Assembly (NCBI GenBank): GCA_015657535.1
Contig: JADHZB010001803.1
Span: 1 to 59,020, forward strand
Reading direction: 5' to 3'
Source of the DNA: Nephromyces sp. MM_2019
Lineage: Eukaryota > Apicomplexa > Aconoidasida > Nephromycida
Length of the DNA stretch: 59,020 nucleotides
In this document: positions 1 to 11,700 of the stretch, one piece after another
How the letters are laid out: every line of letters starts with the position of its first letter
Numbering within the stretch: position 1 is the stretch's first letter
Program-made: the position numbers and the translations under genes
The notes under the pieces: generated by a model
Database searches by the model: none
What the model was told of the DNA's origin: nothing
Seen by the model: only the letters and a program-made list of their open reading frames with translations

Positions 1-931
1 TCTCCTGTTCCCACTTTATAACTCAAATATCCGCCTATATCGTCGTCATTACCTGTGTTTCAACCTTGTAAATACATTGGAATCTTGAATCTTTATCGTA
101 TAGTTCATGCTGAGAAAGTGAGTGTTTATCACTCTTGCTGTTGACTTTATCGTATAAATTTCTAATCTATGCTTGCACACACTCTCATTTAGCTCTACCT
201 ACATATTTCCTTCCATTCTAGTTACTGCTGCAGTTCAATTCCTCTGTGTATGTGTGCTCTTAGCCGGTGAATTGCGATTGTTAAACTAGGTAGAAGATGG
301 CTGATGCTGATAGGGGTTTGAGGTAGTTTTGTTTTTGGCCAAAATATCAAATTATACTGTTAAGTCTCAAATTCCCGCCTCTGTGTGTGCGCGATGAAGA
401 ATGATGGAAAATATGCTATTGTGTGCTAAATTCTCAGATTTTGCCTTTGTTGATTTAATTTTCTCTTTAGTAAGATTTGGCTGCATCCACGCACATGTTT
501 GGGTATAAGGAAGCATACTTAGGGCAGCAAGTGCGAAAATGTATAAACTTGAGCAGGCAGAAAGTGCAGATATATACATGCATCAGCATGAACAAGGTAG
601 TGCACACACAAAGAGATGTGCACCAGTAAAAAAACACACATAGAGAGATATGCATCGGTAAAAGCACGCACACACACACGTAGAGGGATATGCCCCGATA
701 CACACGCATGTACATACAGAGGTGTATGCACCGGCAAAAGCACACACACAATAGATGTATTGAAGATAATACGTTATCCACTTATTACGTGATCGGACTA
801 ATCGTTCCTAATAAGTAGCTAATTTTCATGCAGAGACTTCCCTTTAAAATCTGCATGTTTACCAAATTGTATATAAAGCTTTTCCAGCTTTGTGTGTATG
901 GATTTCCTTTTTTTACTGTTTTTTCTTACAG
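1..931. other. Stretch without a supported gene
   Basis: No convincing exon is visible. About 595-760 is rich in CA dinucleotides on this strand, with a loosely repeated unit of the kind ACACA-AGAGATATGCA-CCGGTAAAAGCACAC. Open frames here on the minus strand are rich in Cys, Val and Leu, as expected from (GT)n translated in any frame, so they are not called. The last 60 bases look like the end of a plus-strand intron, ending TTTTTTCTTACAG. Confidence 0.5.
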
Positions 932-970
932 AAAAACGTATTGAATAGCTACGATGCACTAACTAAGCAG
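932..970 (+). CDS. Orphan 39-nt exon candidate
   Basis: A strong acceptor (long T tract, then TTCTTACAG) is followed by 13 open codons, KNVLNSYDALTKQ, and a strong donor (AAGCAG|GTAAGC). Start and end are both phase 0. I could not connect it to a following exon. It may be the end of an upstream gene lying mostly outside the window, or a 5' exon of the DHHC gene starting at 2097. The product is unknown. The call rests only on splice-site quality and on codons that look protein-like. Confidence 0.3.
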
Positions 971-1079
971 GTAAGCTGCATTTCACTGGAGTTTGCGAGT
1001 GCATTGAGGGTCTCCCGGGACTTCATATTTGCATAGCAATGAGCGTGTGTGTAGCTTTTTCTAAAAATGGTTTTTGGTT

Positions 1080-1400
1080 AAACTTCATCTCTTCAAAGTA
1101 TTACGTAAAGCTCGCTAACCTCTGGGCATTCTGCCCCCTTACTTTTTACCTCTTTACCCCCCTCATCCTCCACCTCTTCAAAGTACAGCCCGAAACCCCC
1201 GGCATTCTGCATATTCTACCCCCACTCCCCTTCCCTCTTTACCCCCTTCATCCTCCGTCTCTTCAAAGTATGGTCTGAAACCCCCCAAGCTCTTTATATT
1301 CTACCCCCGCGCCTCTCCCCTCTTTACTCCCCTCAACCCTCTTCAAAGCGCACTCTGAAACCCTCCACGCCACCTCTTTAGCTCCCCCCCTAACTGTGTG
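1080..1400. repeat. C-rich degenerate tandem repeat, about 3 copies
   Basis: Three diverged copies of a unit of roughly 100 bases, recognisable by the recurring string CTCTTCAAAGTA, then a GAAACCCC segment, then TATTCTACCCCC and CTCTTTACCCCC. The strand is almost pure pyrimidine with runs of five or six C. It lies between the orphan exon and the DHHC gene, and nothing here looks coding. Confidence 0.6.
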
Positions 1401-2096
1401 CCGTTGGTCCTTATATAATGCTCAATTTTTAACCGCTAAGAATGGCTATTTTTCATGGTATCGCTCCTGCAAGAATAGTGTGTTTGTGTTGACTGGTTTT
1501 TTGACGAAAACGAAGTTCACTTCCTCTTTTTTTGTAGCTGAATCCGTAATATCTTTGATATTTCATCCAAAGAGGATTTTTCATGTTTATTGTGGTTGTT
1601 TAGTTTAATTGCATTCGTTTATTCGGTGTTTTTGTAGCTTTATTGAAGATGAAGATGTTTTTGAAGAGAAAAAACTACATTTTTAAGGGGCTTTTGAAGA
1701 TGTAAAGTTTTTTTGTCTTAGGTTTTCAGCCCTGTAAATTTCAAAAGGAGGTTTTGTGTGTGGTTTTCTTGGTATTTAGTAAGCGCTGCATGGATCTCTG
1801 CGTCATTAACTTGCTACTCCAATGAGAAGTGCTAATGCTTTTGATATTGTGGGGATTTAGCAGTTTTTGCTAGAAATTTGTGCGTTTTGTTTGTCGTAAT
1901 AAGAACAGGCGGCTTTTTAGTGCCTTTGCTTGTATAAACCCCTTTTCTTGACTGCTTTGCATTTCATACAATAAAGGACAGGAGCTCGCTCCCATTCTCT
2001 GTCTTTATCTGTGTGTGTGAGTCTCTGTTTCTCTCCTCTCTTTCCCGTTTCCCATCTTCATCTGTGTGTGTGAGTCTCTCTTTCTCCGTCCTCACG

Positions 2097-5000
2097 ATGA
2101 ATTTCCTAAAAAACTGTAAAAATCTTCACTTTTTCATTAACGAATTGACGACGAAGCATAAATTCTCGATTGTTTGCGGTTTTCTCGCGCTTGAGATCTT
2201 ATTTTCGCTCTTGCACGCCTTCCTACAGTTTAGGAATTGTGGCCCACCATTCTTGCAGCAGCTGGTTATATACGGACAGGCAGTGCAGATCAAATATTGT
2301 GCTACTTGTGAGCATCTTAAGCGTTTAGAAGAGCTTCTTTTGACTTTTTTTCTTGGTTGTTCAGGCTTTTTTGGGCGTCTGTTTCGGTGAAAAATTCCTT
2401 CATGAGGGAGTGAATTGCTTAGTCTTTTTCTTTGAAGAAGAAACTGTGTGTGTGTCGGTGAACTTTTGTGGCGTGTTTGCATATGACTTCTTTTTGTTTC
2501 ATTTTACTGGTATGTATGCCTCCGTATAATCTCTTTTGCGAAGAACTTGATTTTTCTGGGTTATTTCAGCCGGCTATGAGGGGATACTTATTTTTGTTTA
2601 CAGTGGGTGTATGTACAGCCTATATTTTGGTGGAAGTGGCAAGTTTTTTTTATATCAAGCTATTAGTCTTATCTTCCTTATTCCTTGTGTGTGGTTTAGT
2701 GTGTTTCGGTGCTTTTTTCTGATGTGTGTTGGTAGTTTTTTCCCCTATGTGTGTGGAATTCCCCCTGTGTCTTGCTGCTTTTTTCATAGCGATTTAAAAG
2801 CTGTCTTTCCCGGTTCTATAGGCAACATCTATAGGCCACCTCGTGCGGTTCACTGTAGTGTGTGCGATCATTGTGTGGAGACTTTTGATCACCACTGTCC
2901 TTGGATGGGAAACTGCGTTGGCTCTAGAAACTACAAGTGAGCAGCCTCCGGGCTTAATAGCATACGCACTCTCGCTGAAAATTTGCTTATATAATCAATT
3001 AGTTGTTCTTATTATGAAGGAGTGTGTGGATATGCTACACACTTGCCTATGCTACGGTATGCTACACACACGTCCCTGTACTACACACACGTGCCTATGC
3101 TACTGCTGTAATAGATTACGATATTAGCTAGCTAGCTACCTACATACCCTTCCTCATAAATGTTAGCTTCATGCTGCTCTCTCTATCCCTCTGCCATCGA
3201 CTAACTCACTGCTCTGCTCTACTCACAGGCAGCCTCTGTTTAGGCCTTAATGCTTGAGAACACACACACAGATGAATTTTTTTTGCAAATTACACTTTCT
3301 TATATAAAGAATATTTTATATAGTGTGCTGTTTCTGGTGTTTTCATGTGGTATACACAGCTGTACGTACATGTTCCCGTATTATCTTACGCAGATACTTC
3401 TACCTGGTATTGCTAAACGCCACGGTTCTTTCTGCCGGATGTCTGGTAAAAGCTTTGGATTTTTAAGAATTCATCGTTTTCTGCATATTCAGTGTGTCAT
3501 TCTCTTTTGCTTGCATTTGAGAACTTCAGTGTGCATCATTACTGTAGCTACTTGTTTCTAGGTTGTGTGTGTGCTTGTTGAAGAGGTTCCTCCTGAGCTT
3601 ATCCTGCGTTTTGAATCTGTTCTAGAGCATGAGAAGTTTTTGTGTGTTATGGACGTTATTTCCTGTTTGTGCTTTGAATACAGCATGTGCAGCTTTCCTG
3701 TGTGTGTGCAATTTTTTTTCTCTTGTTTTCGGCATGCGACCTACCTATAAAACTTCAAACTACCAGATTAGCGATCAGAGAAGCAAAGAAGATGTTATGC
3801 ATGCACTGAATGATAGGACAGTAGGCGAGGCTTGAGACTAGCACAGAAGATGCTATGCACACACACATCGTAAGAAAGCAGAATTTGAAGTTTATCTCTG
3901 ATTTTTTTTGTTTTTTTCTCTCTTTGATGATGTCTTTTCATATGTTTTGTTTCTGTTTCTTCTATAGGCTGCAGCTGTAACTTCGCTAGGATTCATCATT
4001 CGTGATAATATAGGCCTGGTGAGTTATTTCACTGGTTTGCTTCGGAGCAGTGTGTGAATCATGAAAAGTCTTGCATTTTTCATGCTTTTGTTCGCTTTTT
4101 ATTAGCCAATTTTGAAGTTGAGTAATGGCTGATTGAAGCTGTTGGGAAGTATGGTTTTCTTTAAGTAGTAGGCGAAATGGTGAGTGCTATGCCCATCAGT
4201 TTTCTGCTGAGAGTTTCCTTTGATGTGTGTGTGCGTGCTAATGTGTGTGCGAAATTGCGCGTGCTAATATGTGTGCGTACCTTTTTCAGCGCAGATTTTC
4301 GTCAAACGCTGGCTTGAGTTGACGAGTGCCGTGTGTGTGTGTGCCTTTTTCACACGGATTATATTGACGCACTGTGATTTCTCTCTATTGCTGCCTTTTG
4401 TGATATTTTTTGTGTTTAATAGGATGGTTCTACTGCTGCTTCCAACATCTTCAAAGAAGCCTGGGGAAGCATTGTTGTTGCCCTTTATACTTTGCCCATC
4501 TTTTGTATTATAGGAGCTTTGTTAGTTTTCCATACTAAGCTTGTAAGTCTTTTTCCCTTATAAATCAGTGTGTTTAAGTGCTTTTGTGTTGTAAGTTCTT
4601 TTGTTCCTTGCAGTATAGTTTTGCCCGTTTAATGATGCCTTGTAGAAGCTGCTGCATAGCTTCGTCTTCCTCTGCTGTGTACATTGTTTTGCCTCATCCT
4701 TCACTTTTATGCTTGTTTTCTTGTGTGTGTGGAGGGTTTGTAATAGCGTTCTTTGCTGCTTGAAGAAGCGCTTTATAGAATTAATGTCTGAAGAAAATTT
4801 TGGAGTTTAAACTGTTGATGTTTTCGCTTTTATATTTGTAAATTTTGTTTTGAATACATGCTTATACTTTAGACTTGTAAAGAATGTAAAACTGCAAAAG
4901 AAGTGGGAATTAAAGGATATTGAAAGTTGGTTTTAGTCATCAGCTTCATCATCTTCTGTATCATCTACAGTTCTCCCTTTTCGTCCTCTGTATCGACTCC

Positions 5001-8000
5001 AGTTCTCCCTCATCTCCACTTATGCCTCTTCATCTTCATCTCCGCTTCATTTTCATCAGCATCATCTTCTTACCAATCTTCAAAGCAATTGACTAGATTT
5101 TTCTGTTTAACCTTGCCAATCCCTTCTCCAATTTATATCAAAAATTTCCTGCTAACTCTTGGAAAACTCCACGCAAACACATTCAAAATGAGTCTTCTCC
5201 CAATTCTGTTATTTTCTTCTTCAAACTGCGCTTAACTGCTGATATTTTTGCTGAAAATTTAATGTTTTCCTTAACCAGTACCAAGGCTTACGGTATATTA
5301 TTAGCACACACCAAATTAAAAAGACTTGCTGTCGCACAAACGAAATAGGATGCAGCCTCTTTGTAGCGTATAAATGCGAGAAAACAACCGAATTTTTCTG
5401 AATTTCTTCTCTCTAATCATCTTCATGCAGAAGATTAAGAAGTTTGAAGAGGAGGATATTCATTTAGCATTCAATTTTGATTCTTCCAAAATACTAATTT
5501 ACAGCTTTTTTCTTGGAGATCTTTCTCCGCTGAATTTGTTTGTGTATGTGTACAATTTTCCTGCTAACTTATCTTCAAGTACTTTATTGATTCCAAGAAA
5601 AAAAGGGGTAAAAAGGGAGATTTTCGCATCCTTTTATGCTCTAAAATGGTGAATTTTTTGTCAAATTTTCTCATTCAGTCTTCGTGTTGTTTGCTTTTTA
5701 GATTTTCTGCAATCATACTACTTATGAATACTTGAAAGGATATTTCCTGGGAGATTCAAACCCTTACGATAGGTATTCTTCTCATCCACTTTCCTTTATA
5801 TTTTGCTTGTTTCTTTTTAAATATCTACATTTTAGTGCTTTTTTTAAAGTATATCATCTTTTGTCTTTATTTTTTTTTACTCAATTTAAGTCCCTCCTTC
5901 GATGCTTATACCTTTATAAGTGTGTGGTTGGTGTAGTAGCATTTCTTTTAATATAAGGAAGGATGTGTGTGATCTGTTTAGAAAGGGGTGTATAGAGTTT
6001 TTTTGGGGTATCTTCAGTTGGAGAGGGTTTTCTTTACTTGAAGATAACTTCAGAGGGTTTTCTTCACTTAAAGATACCTCTCTCCACTGAGGTCGAAGCA
6101 CGTCCACTTAAAGTGCATTTTTCTACGCCATAGCATTTTCTCACCCTCTCACTTATGGCAACGTTCATCATGTTCACACACATCCACAAAACACGTACAG
6201 GTTCTCCATTCGTCATTTTCACACACATCCACAGTATCATCAACTTGAGGACACTTTCTTCCCACGAATTTCACTTTTATTCGTCTTTTTCCTTTCTCCT
6301 TCAGGGGATGTCGTGGAAATATCATGAAGACTCTTTGTGGTGTTTCGCACGATGCATATTTAAGCCCAGGGTAAGTGTGGTTTTTCACTGTTTTTGATGT
6401 TTATTCTACTATAAGCTGCTGTTGATGATCTACCAAATGTCCCGAAACTGTGTTAGTATCCTGTAAACAGTTGCTCATTTCTTGTGTGTGTGAAAGAGAG
6501 CTTAGTAGCTACCTGTGTGATTTCTCCAACTAGAAAAATGGCTGTTTTACTTTCAACTGCTTTAGCTTGCCGTTTTTCGATCGTCTAGTGTGTGTGTGTG
6601 TGTGTATTGGGTGATAGGATCAGCTGCTAATGAGGTGTTCTTCCTGGTAGTGTCAGGATAGTTGTGTGTTGAGGTGTATGTAGCTGTAGTGGGGTACGAT
6701 TAACTCACTTGTTTAACTAAAGGATATGAAGGTTTATGTAGTGTTCCTCGTTATGGTTTTGAAAATACATTGTTACAGTGTATGTGCGTGGTTATGGGTT
6801 GATGGATATGTCTGCGTAGATTTGAGTTGATGGATATGCGTGTGTGTGCCTTTGTTTTCTTCATGGCTGCTTAACCTAACCTGTATTGAATATTTACACT
6901 GATTGATAGGAGTGTTCGTGTGCTGGCAAGAAGCTTCAGCTATAGCTGTCATACTTCCAGATCAGAAAGCAATTTAGTTACGTAAAAGAAATGACACGGC
7001 TATTTGCGTGTGTGTGTAACCGTTTAGATGGAGAGTTTGTGAGCATGGCCATACGTAGGTATGGCGGTGTACACGCATATCTATGCTTTATAATTATGAG
7101 CAGAACGGCGTATACCATCAAGCATACATAGTTATATCTGTAGAGATATGCATAAGACGACTCAAGCTGTGAAGACTAAGATATACGTATATCTGTGAAG
7201 ATTTGTATGTGTGTGTGTATCTTCAGTGATAAAATATCTTATAAACAGTTATTGCTGCTTTTTCAGCTCATTTATCTCTGCGTGTGCAGCTCCCTCTCAT
7301 TCCCCGCCCCCTCATACATCCCACTCCTCCACTTTTTCTATTTTATACTCAAAAATGCTCGTTTTTCGGCCTGCTCTTTTTGCTTTGCTTTCAGAGCTCT
7401 GTGTGTGTGATGACTAGGTTATCTCTTTAAGTCTAGCTCTTTCTCCTTTGTTTCTTTCTAAGTGTTTTAGTATACGCTTTCCTCCAAGTTTGTTTGAGAA
7501 TTTTTTTTGCAGCCAAGAGGACACTCAGAGGATCTACGAGCCTCGATATGATGTGCGAGAGTTTATTGAGTCACGCTGTGCTCCATCATGCCCGGAGAAT
7601 AGCTATGATGGTTTGTAGCTGTTTGTATAAGCTGAGGACGTAAAAATTATGTGGTACATTTTGATGGCGGATCATTTGTTTGATGGTATGGCTGATTGTG
7701 TTTCTGTGTGTGTGCAGCGAGAAAAACTTGGAGTGAACTGTGAGGAGGTATATGGCACCTGATGCTGCTTTTTAGTGAAGTACTGTAGAAGATCTGTAAA
7801 TGCCTTGCATATGCGCTCGAGCCAGCATGCGTGTGTGTGTGTGTGCTGTAAACCTAATCTCATGGGAATGTCGTGCAAATGTGCTTGAACCAATGTGCAC
7901 GTGTGTGTTTTTTTTTTATCATTTATCTTGATATTTCATTGATAATCATTTGCCCAGAAACTTTTTCGCGAAATGAAGGAGAAGAGATATTTAACAGATT

Positions 8001-8622
8001 TTTGCTCATAAAGCGTGTGCTAGGTTTAATTTTCTTAAAAGAACACATTCACGTCCTCAAGCAAACACTTTTTCACGAATAAAAACGCGTAGAAATAGTC
8101 GATTATGTGATAGAAAAAGAGTTAAAATCATGTGCGTTACCACAACTTGTTGGAATACCTTATGTGTGTAGGAATCTGTAGTTTTTGCTCCACTTTTTTC
8201 CCAGCCAAAATCCCTCATTTCCTGCGTAATTTGATCCGAATTTCCTGCGAAAATCGGCTTAAATAACTGAATCTAACAGCTTTCAGCCTCAATATCACCC
8301 GAAGATTGTCTTGATCTCTTTGTGTGTGTGTTTAGGAAGTAATACTTCGGGGCCTCTTTCACATGTTAGCATGGAGAGTCGCCCTCTCTCTCGAGCTATG
8401 ACTTCTGAAGGGCGTTCGTTGGGTGAGCAAACCCTCAACGAAGAATGCTTTCCGCTTCCATTGAGTTCTCGCCCTCCACCTGAAATATATGTTTTTGGGG
8501 GTAATTTAGAGGAGGCTAGTAGTGTTGTACAGCCTGAGCGCAAGTGCAATCAGCAAGCTTATAGCCAGAGCACCATAGAGACCTCATCAGAAGTCCTCCC
8601 GGACGATGCTGCGAGTGTCTAA
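2097..8622 (+). CDS. DHHC-type protein S-acyltransferase (palmitoyltransferase), nine exons
   Basis: Exons: 2097-2307, 2822-2936, 3468-3543, 3968-4018, 4423-4542, 5702-5772, 6305-6370, 7513-7610, 8336-8622. All are GT-AG, the phases agree and they total 1095 nt (364 aa). The cysteine-rich domain spans residues 67-108: YCATC, then [17 protein letters not shown], then DHHCPW with the predicted catalytic Cys96, then NCVG and NY. Two further family motifs are present: TTYE at 197-200 and NPYDRG followed by CRGN (the PaCCT-type Asn is Asn220). A membrane segment precedes the domain (about 21-41), and [22 protein letters not shown] is a clear later one. By family knowledge such enzymes attach palmitate to cysteines of target proteins at endomembranes or the plasma membrane. 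Oddity: only one membrane segment is visible before the catalytic domain where two are usual, so a 5' exon may be missing. Exon 3 (the expected TM3) is the least certain; its phase fits but its sequence is only moderately hydrophobic. The C-terminal tail (about 240-364) is hydrophilic and unrecognised. Confidence 0.85.
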
Positions 8623-8741
8623 ACATGTGTGTTTTTTTTTGCGTGCCGCCTAAATGTATGTATGAAATCAGCACGCTTATAGCCAGAGCACTGCAGAGAT
8701 ATCGTCTGAAGTTTACCCTTATGATCCTGCGAGTATCTATA

Positions 8742-8742
8742 A

Positions 8743-8777
<35 letters not shown>

Positions 8778-8778
8778 A
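8742..8778. repeat. (TA)n(TG)n microsatellite
   Basis: Alternating TA repeats run directly into TG repeats about 120 bases after the stop codon of the DHHC gene. It could lie in the 3' UTR or just beyond it. Around it (8640-8700) a segment resembles the end of the last DHHC exon (CAGCACGCTTATAGCCAGAGCA against CAGCAAGCTTATAGCCAGAGCA), suggesting a local duplication of the gene end. Confidence 0.8.
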
Positions 8779-11700
8779 GTTTCTGTGCTGACTAAATGTA
8801 TGTATACATAAATATGTAGTGGTAAAGTATAGAAACCACCCATGCATATATATACGTATGTATATTTCTCTATATAATAGCGACTAAGCATCTATCTTTA
8901 TGTAGGGGCTAAAAGTATATATATTACTGGAGTACATCTCCTGGTAATTATAGTATATTTCTGCTTAAAACTCACCGCCTTATTGTTTCTTTTCGCTGGA
9001 AGTTGGGGTTTTATATTTACACATTGCCTAATTCAATCCTCCGTCTGTTTTGCCCTCATAGTAGTGTTGGTATTAGAGAAACTCCCGAGTTTTCCACCTT
9101 CATGAGCATATCTTCTTTATAGGTAATTTCGCGGTGGTGTGGAAAAAAAAATTTTTTTTGGCAGTATTTCCAAGCTTCGTCTTGAGAAGGGAGTGGTAGC
9201 ATAAAAATTTGTGGTAGCCAGTAGGTTCACACTCTTGTATATATAAGGCTAACGAGGCCTTTATTCTCTTGCGTATTTGCCTGTTTGCCGTATGAACTTC
9301 TCCTATTTTAAAACTTGATGCATCTCTTGTATTTTCCCATGATGATAAGATGCAGCAAGCATTCGATCCTAGCAATAATCTTGATTTATATATAGCTCTG
9401 CTGATTATGCACTACTTTGACAAAAAAAGAGCTATTTTTTAGTTTATTCTCTATAAAAAACTTTACATTTTCCACTTTGCTAAATATGCAGCTATTTTCA
9501 TTTAAAGGGATAATTAGAATTGCTTATTGTGTTTATGCTTACCTTTCTCATTTGTAACTAAGGAGCTATATGTACAGACTGTATATTCCCTTCGTTGGGT
9601 GTTTGCCTCTTATTGACGGATGAAGAATTATGTGTGTGTTTTTTAATTTATTTCAGAGTTTTTTTGATCAGTGATTTCTCATCATAATTAGTCTTACTAT
9701 TTTCATCGCTTTTGATATGAACACTGAATAATATCTTCTTTACTTTTCAAGTTATTGATGTCCCACAAGCTTTGGATACTTTCTTGGGAGCAAAGTTGCA
9801 AAACTGGTTCATTAGCTTCTCGTATTGAAAAAAAATTTCCGCTTATTATAAAGTGTATGTGATGTAGTTGGAAAAGTCTTTGAGGAAAGCTCGCATATTT
9901 GCCTTTACTTGTGTGTGCGCCACACCTCAGAAACCTCCAAAAGTTGATACACTAATGATAGCAGCGGTAAAATTTTCCTCCTGGGTGGACAGGGTATTGC
10001 TGATGCCCACGCGTTTCTTTTCTCCTGAGAAGCGCATTTCCAGCCTTTATTGTAATATGGCAGATTCTGGCGGTGCTTTCCTGGTTCACAGAAATATTTT
10101 GTCTTATGGAATTGTAGGGTTGCAGATTATTCTATGAAGCATTAGCGAAGAAATTAACTCAGACTTGATATATATATATAGTTGTAAACATATGCCCACT
10201 TTATTTATGAGTTGTATCTTTCAATTGGTTCTGCAAGATGGCGGATATCTCTGTTTGCGTTAATGGGGTGTCTTATCTCCGGTTAGAATGGTGCACTGAA
10301 AAAGTTAATGTATGCACCCAAAAAAGTGTACGTGTGTGTGTTTGTAAACAAATAAGGTATGTTTGTGTAGCCAATGAATGTGCGTGTGCACCCGCAAAAG
10401 TTTGTGTGTGTGTACCCAAAGAGTGTGCGTGTGTACCCACAAATAGTATGTGCATAAAATTATCGCTTCTTCATACTTGTGATGCCGTGAGTGTAGCCGC
10501 TAATAAATAATAGAGGCGCGCTGGTATCGTAATGCGATTTATTTCCCCAAAGTTACTGCGCTCCAGCTTGTCCTTGAATCTAAATCAGCACCTCTATAGG
10601 TCTACTTGTTTTTGTTATCGAATTGGAAATGCTCTGTGTTTATACTAGTTTTCCCGCGGAAAAAGGAGAGTAGCATCATGACTCCTACAATCCGCAAGTA
10701 TTGATTGCCCTGCAGCACTTTGTTTCGTGGAAGATTTCTAGCCATGATGTGTTCTGCGTCCTGGCAAGGGATTATTTATAGGCACTCACATTTTTTTGTC
10801 TTTCGGTGAGGTTTAAGTGGAGTTTCTTCTCTTGCTAACCGTACATCCAGGGGTCACATACTAATTTCTTGCTAGTATACTCACTGTTGGAATCTTATAA
10901 AACACTTCAATATTCATGGCCATTAATTTTTAGTCGTTTTCGGCCTGCTTCCTGGTGTATAATTGGAGAATTCCACGTTGTATTTATGATTTGCAAGCTC
11001 ATCAGTCTAAATCATATTTTAATACGCGCTCGATAGAGTTTTCCTTGTCCGAAAAGGCGCATGATCATGTTGAATGTGTATGTCCTTGCTGACCGGTATA
11101 GGCGGAAGTGTGCGGATATTTTCCAGCTTTTGCTGAAGAGCGTGTCTCCGTGCATCACAATGTGTGCTAGTTAACTTCGCCTCCCACTACTGCCTAGTGT
11201 ATATACGACATTCCTATAGAGGCCTTAAAAAGTTTAATTTTATCTTTTAAATACAGGAAGTCTTAATTTGTTTTTGTGGATGAGACGAACAAATAGCTCG
11301 CTTAATGTACCTACTTTTGCTGGAGGAAGAATTTTACGAGCAGCTGCAAGAAGTACCTGAAAATAGCATATTTTTTGTTGATTACATGCAATGCTTTGTA
11401 GGATTGGAGAAAAACGTTGTATCTAACGAAAATCATAACCCGGAGTCCACGCGGCATACCCAGTGAGCGCCTGCCAAAAAGTACAGGATACGTCCTTATC
11501 ATGATGAGAAGTGGAGATCATTCATTTACCTTCCTTTCCAACTCCTCCGCCACTTTCATTACTTTTCTTGTTTTATATCTGCTCGAGAAGCACATCTGCG
11601 TCGTATGGCTTGCAGTAGAGTCACCTCATTCAGTCTGCCGGAAGCATATGTGCCACGGCGCTGCATTCGGCATATCAGCTTTGTCTTTCTTTGAATGATT

